Source of the DNA: Oligoflexia bacterium
GTDB lineage: Bacteria; Bdellovibrionota; Bacteriovoracia; Bacteriovoracales; Bacteriovoracaceae
Direction: 5' to 3'
Length of the DNA stretch: 50,796 nt
Assembly: GCA_015232355.1 (NCBI GenBank)
Contig: JADFZW010000035.1
Span: 1 to 50,796 of the forward strand
Shown here: piece by piece, positions 25,024 to 34,005 of the stretch
How positions within the stretch are numbered: position 1 is the stretch's first letter
How the letters are laid out: every line of letters begins with the position of its first letter
Notes under the pieces: generated by a model
Database searches by the model: none
What the model saw: the letters and a program-made list of their open reading frames with translations, nothing else
Told to the model about the DNA's origin: nothing
Program-made: the position numbers and the translations under genes

Positions 25024-26061
25024 ATGAAAATTGTAAAAGTTGGAAATAGAATTGTAGGTGAAGGACATCCTTGTTTTGTAATTTTAGAATTGGGTTTGAA
25101 TTTTAAAGATATGAATGAAGCTAAAAAACTAATTGATATGGGGATAGAAATTGGAGCTGATGCAATTAAATTTCAAACTTTTCATGCGCATACATTAGCA
25201 ATGAAAGATGCTGTTTTATATGATGGTAGAGGAATAATAAACCAATATGAAGAAGCTTTTCAATCTGAGGACAGACTGACAGATGCATTCCAAGGGGAAA
25301 TTATAAATTATGCTAAAAGTAGAGGTGTAATAACCTTTTCAACCCCAAGTCATAAAAAAGATATTGATTTGTTAAATAGGATAGGAGTTGATGCATTTAA
25401 ATTTGGTTCTGATGATTTAACCAATCTTCCTATATTAAAGTATGCTGCAAAATTCAACAAGCCAATTTTTATATCTAGTGGAGTTGCAAATCTTTCTGAT
25501 ATCGATGAAGCAATTAGAACTATACGAGAGGAATGTAATGATAACATTTTGCTATTTCATTGTGTTACTCAATATCCTGCAAAACCAGAGGATATGAATT
25601 TACGATCTATGGTTACTTTATCAAATGCGTTTGATGTACCAGTAGGACTTAGTGATCATACTGAAGGAATTGCTGTCAGTATTGCTGCCGCTGCTTTAGG
25701 TGCTAATATGATTGAAAAACATTTTACTTTAAGTAAAAAAGAAGATGGCCCTGATAACTTTTTCTCCATGGAGCCTAAGGAAATGCAACAGATTATTTCT
25801 GGAATAAGAGAGGTTGAACTGGCAAAAGGAATTCCATACAAACGTATAAGAAAGGTAGAAGAAGAGATGGTTGTAAATTTTCACAAATCAATTTTTGCAT
25901 TAAATGACATTAAAAAAGGAAAGTTAATAACAATTGAAGATGTTGAAAATTTACGACCTTGTACAGGTATTCCTGCAAAGTACTTGGATATAGTTGTTGG
26001 AATGACACCGATTAAAGACATTAAAAAAGGGCAAGCCATTCAATGGGGAGATTTTAAGTAG
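25024..26061 (+). CDS. NeuB-family synthase with atypical N-terminal motif
   Basis: A 345-residue NeuB-type protein: TIM barrel (1-270) plus C-terminal SAF/antifreeze-like domain (about 285-345, with GIPAKYLD). NeuB enzymes condense phosphoenolpyruvate with a six-carbon amino sugar to give a nonulosonic acid. The two metal-binding His seem present: H179 (FHCVTQYP) and H212 (GLSDHTEG), as well as EKHFTL. The N-terminal AEIGxNHxG signature is changed to LELGLNFKD, with Phe in place of the His. That may alter substrate or reaction. It follows a radical SAM gene by ten bases with a good site (AGGAG). It is one of three NeuB homologues here, and the most divergent. Confidence 0.85.
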   Translation: MKIVKVGNRIVGEGHPCFVILELGLNFKDMNEAKKLIDMGIEIGADAIKFQTFHAHTLAMKDAVLYDGRGIINQYEEAFQSEDRLTDAFQGEIINYAKSRGVITFSTPSHKKDIDLLNRIGVDAFKFGSDDLTNLPILKYAAKFNKPIFISSGVANLSDIDEAIRTIREECNDNILLFHCVTQYPAKPEDMNLRSMVTLSNAFDVPVGLSDHTEGIAVSIAAAALGANMIEKHFTLSKKEDGPDNFFSMEPKEMQQIISGIREVELAKGIPYKRIRKVEEEMVVNFHKSIFALNDIKKGKLITIEDVENLRPCTGIPAKYLDIVVGMTPIKDIKKGQAIQWGDFK

Positions 26062-26617
26062 TAATTTTTAAGGTTTAAGCATATTGAGGATTTTTATTTA
26101 TACAACTCTTTTTTCCCTTAATTTTTCTGCGGTCCATACATTATTTAATTCTCGTGCTATATACTACGGAGATAATTATTCCATTTATGTGATCGGAATG
26201 CTTATTCAATTATCAAAAAAGTGTTTTAATTGTGTGTCATTTTTTGTACACAGGTTTTGTTTTTCTAAGGCGAATTAGGGGTTTTAGAATTTTACAAATA
26301 TTTGATGTTTCTGATTTGATCGAAAAAGAGAGTATTTAAAGTTACAGTCTATTCAGATATCGGCACTGGGATTATAAATATTGCAATAGGTGGTTTAGTT
26401 TTAAATTTAACTGATATGAATATGATTATAAATCCAATTCTGATGTGTAATATTTTCATTGTGCTTGCATTTGTTGGATGAAAGAGACCTCCTTTTTTAA
26501 AAGCAATATCTTTGCTTGGTGTTGCGATATTTTGTATACCTGGGATTAGCTGCCGACATTCTAAGCATTTTTTATTTTTTAATCATCTTTAAAGATGAAT
26601 GATAGGAGTACCACTCA
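26062..26617 (+). pseudogene. Degenerate stretch, possibly a decayed membrane transporter
   Basis: No intact gene in about 550 bp. From 26340 a plus-strand frame reads a hydrophobic segment (GIINIAIGGLVLNLT, then PILMCNIFIVLAFVG), a stop, and a second one (AISLLGVAIFCIPG), a pattern like the last helices of an EamA/DMT transporter with internal stops. The assignment is weak. A short open frame at 26084-26278 resembles nothing known. Confidence 0.4.
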
Positions 26618-26983
26618 ATGAATGGAAGGATTTTATTTATAATACCATCTAAAGATGGATTTGGATTTAAGCCGACAAGCATCTTTCTTCTGTCTGTAAT
26701 AACTAAATCATTAAACGGGGAAACATTTTTGTTCGACACAACCTATATTGATTTGATAAAAATGAGGGATTTTTTTTACGTTAAGTTATCAGATAGATAC
26801 CATAAGTTTATCAAACGGTCTGTTGTTGTTGATCAAATTGGAGAACCATTGCTAAGGAGATTATTAGAGATATATGGTAAAACGATATTTGCAACTTCAA
26901 AAATTTTGCATAATTGCTCGGAAGAGGATAAAGGGAATTTTTTCTTTGAATTAAACTTAATTGCTGATCAAGCACTTTCTTAG
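26618..26983 (+). pseudogene. Truncated B12-binding-type N-terminal domain fragment
   Basis: A 121-residue frame opening RILFIIPSKDGFGFKP, then LLSVITKSL and FLFDTTYIDL. This is the typical first strand-helix-strand of B12-binding domains at the start of BchE-type radical SAM proteins (compare 48994-50601). The rest departs from the family: no DxHxxG region, no radical SAM motif, and a stop after ...ADQALS. It ends five bases before the LIC12162-like gene start. It is probably the stump of a longer gene, joined to unrelated sequence by a deletion. A small functional protein cannot be ruled out. Confidence 0.45.
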
Positions 26984-26987
26984 AATA

Positions 26988-28748
26988 ATGAAAAAATTTT
27001 TTATTGCTCCGAATTTAATTATACCTAGAGAAGAGATCGATGAAATGGTTATGTTTTTGTGTGATGAAGAGTTGAGTAATTCATTAAAACAAAGACTTGA
27101 AAAATTTGGATACCAATTTTTTCATTACGACAGGTATTACGAGAATGAATTTCTATCTGATTTCAGTTCCTTCTTTTCAAATATATATAAAGAGCTTTTG
27201 CATATTATTGGGAAAAAGCTAAATGAATTGCATAAGGAAAATTTTCCTTTAGCTTTTTGGGAAATTCCTCTTTCTATATGGTTAATGCATTATATTTGCA
27301 TATTATATGATAGATATATAAAACTAAGATTAGTGAAAGATACTTTTCCTAATTCAGAAATCACATTTCTTTCTTGTAACTTTACAACAAAATTAATAGA
27401 TAGTCAGGAAGAATTAATTGACTTTTTATGTGTTGATGAAAAATCATCTTCTTTTTTTTGGGGAATTGTGGCCAATGAAATGGGTTTCAAAATAAAGTAT
27501 TTTGATTATGATGAAAATAATTGCTTAAAACAGGAAAAGATTGTTTGTAAACAAAAGATCTTTTCTAAAATCGCAGGAAAAATTAAACAAATTGTACTTA
27601 AAACATTAAATACAATCTTTTACAAAAAAAGAATTTTAGTTTCCCCGAATCATTTTTATCCCAAAGATTTCTTATCGCTATTATTTTTATTTAATGCGAA
27701 TTTCTATCTCCGAAATAAAAAAGTAAAATATCAAAATAAAATTATTGATAGAAATTGTTTAAGGAATATTTATGTTGATGGTGAGTTTAAGCAGATTTTG
27801 ATCAATATGCTGCCAACATGCTTGCCAAAGTATTTGGTTGAAGATTTCAATGGTTTAATAATTGAAGCTAAAAAATGGGATAAATATGATGTTTATTTAA
27901 CATCAAATGATTTGTGGAATGACAACTTATTAAAATACATATGTTCTTTGGGAAGAATTAGGAATGCTACTATTTTAGGGTGGCAGCATGGAGGAGGATA
28001 TGGACATTATGTTGAAACAGTTGCTGAATTAGTAGAGAGGCAATATAGTGATTATTTTATTACATGGGGGTGGGACGATAACAAATATAAAGGATCCAAA
28101 ATAATCAAATTACCTCATCCTAAATTACACAAGTATAGAAATAAGCATAATGAAAAAAACGAAAACCTTGTTTGGGTAGGATTGAGCATACCGAAATTAT
28201 TGTACAGACATCAAGCATATCCAATGATGCCACATTGGATGCGTTGTTATTTTGGTAATAAACAAAAATTTTTACATTCACTTGAAAAAAAAATAAAAGA
28301 AAAAGTTATATATCGCGGATATCCAGTGAATTATGGTTGGGCGGATGATGAGAAAAAAATATTTAATGAAGTTCCTAACATGAAGTTTTCTGTTGACGGA
28401 AACTTGATAGAACTTATGAAAGATTCAAGAATGCTAGTGTCGGATCATTTAGGTACGAGCATTATGGAGGCATTATTAGTAAATATTCCATTAATATTTT
28501 TTTTGAACTATGATAAGAACATACTTCGTGAATCAAGTTTATCGTATTTTAATGAATTGATTGATGCCGAAATAATGTTCTTGAGACCAGAAGATGCTGC
28601 TTTGAAACTAAATGAGATATACGGAGATGTTAGGCAGTGGTGGGAGAATCCATATAGGCAAAAAGTAAAAGATAAATTTTTAAACAGATATTGTTTGTGT
28701 GCAAAAGATTGGATAAAAACATGGAGGTCTGAGATTGATAAGCTTTAA
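26988..28748 (+). CDS. LIC12162-like transferase family protein
   Basis: A protein of 586 residues from ATG 26988 (MKKFFIAPNL). The layout, an N-terminal 200-residue helical part with SIWLMHYICILYDRYIKL, a basic middle region, and a C-terminal GT-B-like part with WQHGGGYGHYVET, FITWGWDDNKY and SDHLGTSIMEALLVNIPLIFF, resembles the LIC12162-type transferases described from Leptospira surface-glycan loci. The last motif resembles donor-binding ends of CDP-glycerol/sialyl-type GT-B transferases. The substrate is unknown; it is likely a cytoplasmic glycan transferase. The length fits the family. The extended frame start at 26961 overlaps the preceding fragment, and the ATG at 26988 is better. Convergent with the transketolase at 28862. 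Confidence 0.62.
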   Translation: MKKFFIAPNLIIPREEIDEMVMFLCDEELSNSLKQRLEKFGYQFFHYDRYYENEFLSDFSSFFSNIYKELLHIIGKKLNELHKENFPLAFWEIPLSIWLMHYICILYDRYIKLRLVKDTFPNSEITFLSCNFTTKLIDSQEELIDFLCVDEKSSSFFWGIVANEMGFKIKYFDYDENNCLKQEKIVCKQKIFSKIAGKIKQIVLKTLNTIFYKKRILVSPNHFYPKDFLSLLFLFNANFYLRNKKVKYQNKIIDRNCLRNIYVDGEFKQILINMLPTCLPKYLVEDFNGLIIEAKKWDKYDVYLTSNDLWNDNLLKYICSLGRIRNATILGWQHGGGYGHYVETVAELVERQYSDYFITWGWDDNKYKGSKIIKLPHPKLHKYRNKHNEKNENLVWVGLSIPKLLYRHQAYPMMPHWMRCYFGNKQKFLHSLEKKIKEKVIYRGYPVNYGWADDEKKIFNEVPNMKFSVDGNLIELMKDSRMLVSDHLGTSIMEALLVNIPLIFFLNYDKNILRESSLSYFNELIDAEIMFLRPEDAALKLNEIYGDVRQWWENPYRQKVKDKFLNRYCLCAKDWIKTWRSEIDKL

Positions 28749-28861
28749 TTCTGCTCGAAATTGTTTTTTTAATTTTCTAAATAATTTGAAATTAATATTA
28801 TAAAAATAGAAAAATAATTTTGATCCATGTTTGCCTCATAAATTAAAAAATAAAGCTAATG

Positions 28862-30763
28862 CTAATGCATTTTATTTGCAATTGATAAAGCATCCAGCTC
28901 ATGTATTCGCAATACTTCATCGCTGTTTCCACATGCTGGAATGTCTTGAAGTCCAAAGCTTTTAAATATCTTTATCTTTTTGTTCATTTTAAATTCAAAC
29001 AATTTGTAACTTAAAAATTCTCCAAAACCACCTCTTAAAAAATGATCATCTAATGTGAAAATTATATCAATTCCATTTAAAATATTTTCTAACCATTCTC
29101 TATCAATTAGATTCAACCAAGGCATGTTGACAATCTTAATTCTTATTCCTTTTTCTTTTAAAACAATATCTGATGCTTTCAATGCTTCTGACAGCATTGT
29201 TGGGCCGTATGTAAATAGAGCTGCATCTTTGCCGTCTTTAACAACATAACCTCTTCCTGGATGAAAGTAGGATTCATAGGGGGAAGAAACTTTTTCAAAT
29301 GGAATACTGGCGATTCGAAGATAGGTATTAAATTTATTGATATTTAAAGCATAGTTTAATGCGAGTTCAACTTCTTTCTCTGAGGCAGGTTGAATAATTG
29401 TCATGTTTGGAATATTGGCCATTATGCCAATATCTCTGACTGATTGATGAGAATGACCTGGTCCTGATGGCAGGAGTCCTGCTAAAAATCCTGAGTAGAT
29501 AATTTTAGTTTTTTCAGAGACGTTATTATAGATTTGTTCGGCCGCTCTTGTAGTTAGAAAGCATGCAAATGAATGTACGCATGGTATATGTTCCATCAAT
29601 GCCAATGTGCCTGCTTGCGATACCATGTCTTGTTCAGCTATACCACACTCTATGAATTGTTTTGGTAATTGCTCGCTGAATGGAATTAAACCGGTATCTT
29701 TTACGAGATCCGCATTGAGCGCTACTATTTTTGAATTTGCTTTGCCATGATTTAATATTTCTCTAGAGTATGCTTCGACTAAACTTTGTTTATTAGTCAA
29801 AGGAATTTTCGTAACTAGTTCAGCAGAGGTTAAAGATACAGGGGAGAGATTTAAAATTTTACATTTTTTATTTATTGATGACATTAGCTCAGTAACAGCA
29901 TTTTCGTATTCTAAATCATTTGGACTTCCACTATGATATTGGTAGTACAATTGATTTGCAGGCATAGATGTATGTTCCATAAATGAAACTCCTTGGCCTT
30001 TGATTGTATTTGCTATGATTATTTTCGCTTTATTATCTGATGTTTGTTCTTTTAAAGCAGATTCTATATCTGTAATGGAGTGACCATTACAGATAACAAC
30101 GAAAAATCCAAATGCCTTAAGTTTATCCTCTAGATTTCCTAATGATAAAACATTTTCAATTAATTTATCGGATTGAACTTTGTTGTGATCAATGATTATG
30201 GTTATGTTGTTAAGATGAGAAGTGGCGACTGATTGTAGAGATTCCCAAAATTGTCCCTCTTGTAATTCGCCGTCACCAACAAGAACATACACTCTTCCAT
30301 CTTGTGAATTCATTTTTTTCGCTCTAATAAAACCTTTAGCTTTGGAAATCCCCATTCCTAGAGATCCAGTGTTTGTAGCAATAAAAGGAGTTGATATGTC
30401 TGGATGTCCAGGGAGTCCTTCTAAACGACGGAGTTGATGTAACATTTTAAAATCAATTAAACCAAGACCTATTAAAACAGAATAAAAACCAGGAACATCA
30501 TGTCCTTTGGATGAGAAATAAATATCCTGATCATATATTTTCAGAGGATCATTGTTGTAGTTTAAATGACTCAAATAAAGAGTCGATACAATATCTATTG
30601 AACTAAAACTTGATCCAATATGGCCAGACCCTACTTTTTTTATCATATAAAGAACGTTAATTCTGCATAGATCAGAAAAAAGAGATATGTATTCAACTAA
30701 ATTGTTTTTTGATTTTTCAATTCTTTTAAATTCTTCAAAAGGTATGTAAGATAACATAGACAT
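28862..30763 (-). CDS. Transketolase-like thiamine-diphosphate enzyme (full length)
   Basis: A 633-residue protein with both halves of transketolase in one chain. The N-terminal half has SSKGHDVPGFYS, GSLGMGISKAKGF and the ThDP-Mg motif VGDGELQEGQFWES ... DHNKVQSD. The C-terminal pyrimidine-binding half has GIAEQDMVSQAGTLAL, with the catalytic Glu that activates the cofactor, and FTYGPTMLSEALKA. Its place in a nonulosonic-acid cluster, nine bases from a transferase gene in the same direction, suggests a dedicated two-carbon transfer on a cluster sugar rather than housekeeping pentose-phosphate work; some polysaccharide loci carry such enzymes for branched or odd-length sugars. The actual donor and acceptor are unknown. 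It is the last gene of the long minus-strand series. Confidence 0.87.
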   Translation of the reverse strand: MSMLSYIPFEEFKRIEKSKNNLVEYISLFSDLCRINVLYMIKKVGSGHIGSSFSSIDIVSTLYLSHLNYNNDPLKIYDQDIYFSSKGHDVPGFYSVLIGLGLIDFKMLHQLRRLEGLPGHPDISTPFIATNTGSLGMGISKAKGFIRAKKMNSQDGRVYVLVGDGELQEGQFWESLQSVATSHLNNITIIIDHNKVQSDKLIENVLSLGNLEDKLKAFGFFVVICNGHSITDIESALKEQTSDNKAKIIIANTIKGQGVSFMEHTSMPANQLYYQYHSGSPNDLEYENAVTELMSSINKKCKILNLSPVSLTSAELVTKIPLTNKQSLVEAYSREILNHGKANSKIVALNADLVKDTGLIPFSEQLPKQFIECGIAEQDMVSQAGTLALMEHIPCVHSFACFLTTRAAEQIYNNVSEKTKIIYSGFLAGLLPSGPGHSHQSVRDIGIMANIPNMTIIQPASEKEVELALNYALNINKFNTYLRIASIPFEKVSSPYESYFHPGRGYVVKDGKDAALFTYGPTMLSEALKASDIVLKEKGIRIKIVNMPWLNLIDREWLENILNGIDIIFTLDDHFLRGGFGEFLSYKLFEFKMNKKIKIFKSFGLQDIPACGNSDEVLRIHELDALSIANKMH

Positions 30764-30772
30764 AAATATCCC

Positions 30773-32143
30773 TTATAATAATTCGTTTATTATTATTTCC
30801 ATTTTTTTTGAGCAGCTTTCATTATCATGATGAACAACATAATCGGCAGCTTTGCGAACTTTTTCTTTTACAATATGATCGTCGGACATTTCAAGCAAGA
30901 GATCAAATTTTGCTTCAATATCATCAATATTTTTGACTATAGGTATGTTTGCCAATTCAACAAATTGTTTGGCATGTTTGAAAGACAAGAGCATGTCTCC
31001 TCGAACATAATTGTTAACACCATCAAAATATCCTAAAGCAACTATTGGTATTGAGTGAATAGCTGCTTCTATAAGTAAAGTTGTATATGGAGAAAAACAA
31101 CCAGAGATACTTTGCAGCAATAAACTATAGTAATCTAATTGAGGTGCCTCAGCTCTTTCGCATACTACTTCTTTTCCTTGGAATCTTTTATTATATATAG
31201 GTGCTACTTGAATATCTAATATAACATTTTTTAAATTTAGTTTTTCAATGTGAAACTCATTGGTTCTTACGCATCCCCAAGGATGGGGTCGGTATAGAAT
31301 TTTTATGTGAGGGTTAAGATTTTTGCTGGTTATGTGTTTGTCCAATCTAAGTAAAGCAGATGCTTCATCGAATGGATAACAGGACCCTCCCAAGAGGATT
31401 ATTTTTGAATTATCATTTAATCTGTAAAGGCGATAAAAATCCTCTTTTACTTTTATAGAATTATTAATGTTTTCAAAATATGTTTCAAATGCTGGTACAC
31501 CTACAACTCTTAACCGAGAAGGATGCATTTTTTGAACTGTAACCGCATGCTCTAAGTGTTGTTTTCCCCAAACAGCGAGAACATCTGGTTTAATAAGTAC
31601 TGTACCCTTAGTGACAAGATTATCCCACCCACCTACAGTGACACAGGTTTTTATTTTGAGTTTTTTTGAAGCTTTTAAAACATCAATTGTAGTGTTTTCA
31701 TTTAGTGATGAAATTATCCAAACAAGATCTGGTTTTTCTTTTTGGAGAGTGGTTAAGATATTTTTATTTATGCCAACAAATAATAAAAATATTTTTATTA
31801 TTATTTTGGCCACTATAGTAGGAGTACTAAGGATATAAAAAAAATAGAGTTTTCTTTTTATTATTCTATTTCTTTTTATGGCAAGAGCATTGCTTCTTTT
31901 TCTAAATTCAAACCAAGATAGAGTTATCAGATTCTCAATGAATTTGGCCCTTTTTTCAGTTATTTCTGTAAAACCTATATCTTCCTTTTGACCTAGTGAA
32001 ATAACCTCAGGGTAATTTTTAAGATAAGCAGGCAGAAAGATTCTTATGTCAAAAAGCTTCTTAAGTTGTTCGATTAAACCTGTTTCGTAGAAATTTCGTA
32101 TTTGAATTTCAGTAGTTAACTGTAAAAAAATTTTTTTTTTCAT
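30773..32143 (-). CDS. GT-B-type surface-carbohydrate transferase
   Basis: A 456-residue protein without signal peptide. Features: an N-terminal QLTTEIQIRNFYETGLIEQL stretch typical of surface-polysaccharide GT-B proteins; VWIISSLNENT and TVGGWDNL, a loop near the acceptor; ILYRPHPWG, a motif of CDP-glycerol-phosphotransferase and polysialyltransferase-type GT-B enzymes; and ISGCFSPYTTLLIEAAIHSIPIVAL, the donor-binding end. These suggest transfer of a sugar or CMP-activated sugar to a growing glycan. A sialyltransferase-like role would fit its neighbours, but is inferred. It lies between the ABC flippase gene (18 bases) and the transketolase (9 bases). Confidence 0.65.
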   Translation of the reverse strand: MKKKIFLQLTTEIQIRNFYETGLIEQLKKLFDIRIFLPAYLKNYPEVISLGQKEDIGFTEITEKRAKFIENLITLSWFEFRKRSNALAIKRNRIIKRKLYFFYILSTPTIVAKIIIKIFLLFVGINKNILTTLQKEKPDLVWIISSLNENTTIDVLKASKKLKIKTCVTVGGWDNLVTKGTVLIKPDVLAVWGKQHLEHAVTVQKMHPSRLRVVGVPAFETYFENINNSIKVKEDFYRLYRLNDNSKIILLGGSCYPFDEASALLRLDKHITSKNLNPHIKILYRPHPWGCVRTNEFHIEKLNLKNVILDIQVAPIYNKRFQGKEVVCERAEAPQLDYYSLLLQSISGCFSPYTTLLIEAAIHSIPIVALGYFDGVNNYVRGDMLLSFKHAKQFVELANIPIVKNIDDIEAKFDLLLEMSDDHIVKEKVRKAADYVVHHDNESCSKKMEIIINELL

Positions 32144-32161
32144 TAAAAATGAACTCCATTA

Positions 32162-33925
32162 TTAATATATCCGTTGCATATTAACTAATCTATAAAAATA
32201 CTCTTTTCTGTTTAGTAGCTCTTTCGGAGATCCTGTTTCAATTACATTGCCGTTTTCAAGAACAAATATACAATCGAAATTAATAATGCTAGACATGCGA
32301 TGAGATGCGGCCATAACAGTTTTATTAATTGTAAAAGAATCAAGAGATTGCTGAATAAATTTTTCCGATTCGCTATCAAGAGCACTAGACATTTCGTCTA
32401 ATAATATCAATTCAGGATTTCGTATAATCATTCTAGCTATAGATATTCTTTGTTTTTGTCCCCCAGATAAAGTGCACCCTCTTTCTCCAACAATAGTGTC
32501 ATATCCTTTTGGTAATGAAGTAATAAATGAGTGGGCATTTGCTAACTTTGCCGCCTCAACTATTTCATTCATAGAATATGAATTTAATGGATAGGAAATA
32601 TTATTTTTAATTGTATCACTAAATAAGAAAGTATCTTGTTGTACGTAGCCAATGAATTTTGCCCATGCATCTTCGGAGAAATTATTAATGTCTATTCCGT
32701 CTATTTCTATTGCTCCATTTGCACGATACATTCTGGATAATAAATTTAAAATAGTGCTTTTTCCTGCTCCTGATTGTCCGACGAATGCAATTTTTTGTCC
32801 CTTCTTGATGTCAACACTTAGGTCGTTTAAAACTACTTTCTCTATAGAATATTCGAACGAGACCGATTTAAAACTTAGTTTATTTTTGAAAATAACATCG
32901 TTTATTGTCCCATACTGTATTGGATTATCAATGCTAATTACTTCATTTATTCTAGACACGCTTGGGGACAGCGATGCAAATTGAGCGCGTCTGTCATTTA
33001 GTGACTGAACTATTGGAATAGCTCTAAAAATAACCAGGATGTATCCTACTAATAAAGAGATGGATTGTTTTCCATTTAGAAAAACAAACAAATTTATAAA
33101 TATCAACAAAGTAATAAGTAGACTCATTTCTAAAAATGGAGGTAGTCTCAGTTTCCATTTTCTAAGATTAAGTCTCTTTGAGTATGAATTGAGAAGAGCT
33201 TTTCTGAATTTATCTATCTCGAATTTATAGGATGCAAATAATTTAATAATTGGTATAGCAGAAAGTCCTTCCACTAATGTTGTTTGAACATTTTCAACTG
33301 GAATTATTGTAAACCTGGAGACACTTTTTAAATGTTTTATAAAAATATTGACTATATACATAAGTAGAAGAATATAAACAATCAAAAACAAGGTTGTTTT
33401 TGCAGACATAAATAACAAGATAGATATATATGTAATGAGTGGAACTGTGGAAACAATGCTACATATGACATTCTCAACTAAACAAGACACTTGTGAAGCT
33501 TCCTTGTTTATAACATTAATCAAAGTTCCTCTTTTGGTTACATTATGGAATGCCATTGAGCTATTAATAAATCTGTCGTAAAGTTCCTCTGATAAGTGCA
33601 TGCAGATTTTTTCCGACATTTTATAAATCATAAGGTTATTGAAATATGATATTGTTGCACGAGCTAGAATAGCTAAAAATATGACTAGCGAGAAAATGTA
33701 AATAATATCATCGGGAAAATGTGTGGTAGTGTAAGATGTTAGTGGACCTATTATAGGAATACTCTGTATAAGGGCCAATGATCCTCCTGCTAGATATTGA
33801 AGGAATGGTATAATTGTCATAATCCCTACCCCTTCGAATAAGCTACCTATTATAGAACACACAATGACGGTTATTATAGATACTTTAAATTTTAGAAAAT
33901 ATTTTCTCAAAATTTGATTAACCAC
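32162..33925 (-). CDS. ABC transporter, fused membrane and ATPase domains (glycolipid flippase type)
   Basis: A 587-residue half transporter of the MsbA/PglK type. Residues 15-310 contain six likely membrane helices with DUF-free exporter architecture; residues 345-580 are the ATPase: Walker A GQSGAGKS 383-390, Q-loop VQQDTF 428-433, signature LSGGQ 486-490, Walker B LILLDE 506-511, switch His 542. It probably works as a homodimer to flip a lipid-linked oligosaccharide across the inner membrane, as PglK does. Position inside the nonulosonic-acid cluster, next to a transferase, supports a polysaccharide substrate over a drug or lipid A. A gap of 80 bases precedes it, which may contain an internal promoter. 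Confidence 0.87.
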   Translation of the reverse strand: MVNQILRKYFLKFKVSIITVIVCSIIGSLFEGVGIMTIIPFLQYLAGGSLALIQSIPIIGPLTSYTTTHFPDDIIYIFSLVIFLAILARATISYFNNLMIYKMSEKICMHLSEELYDRFINSSMAFHNVTKRGTLINVINKEASQVSCLVENVICSIVSTVPLITYISILLFMSAKTTLFLIVYILLLMYIVNIFIKHLKSVSRFTIIPVENVQTTLVEGLSAIPIIKLFASYKFEIDKFRKALLNSYSKRLNLRKWKLRLPPFLEMSLLITLLIFINLFVFLNGKQSISLLVGYILVIFRAIPIVQSLNDRRAQFASLSPSVSRINEVISIDNPIQYGTINDVIFKNKLSFKSVSFEYSIEKVVLNDLSVDIKKGQKIAFVGQSGAGKSTILNLLSRMYRANGAIEIDGIDINNFSEDAWAKFIGYVQQDTFLFSDTIKNNISYPLNSYSMNEIVEAAKLANAHSFITSLPKGYDTIVGERGCTLSGGQKQRISIARMIIRNPELILLDEMSSALDSESEKFIQQSLDSFTINKTVMAASHRMSSIINFDCIFVLENGNVIETGSPKELLNRKEYFYRLVNMQRIY

Positions 33926-34005
33926 GAATTACCCTTGTAAGAGAGAACGTTGACGGATTGTATTGTTGTCTCATTGCTTATATTACATCATATTTTGAAT
34001 ATTTT

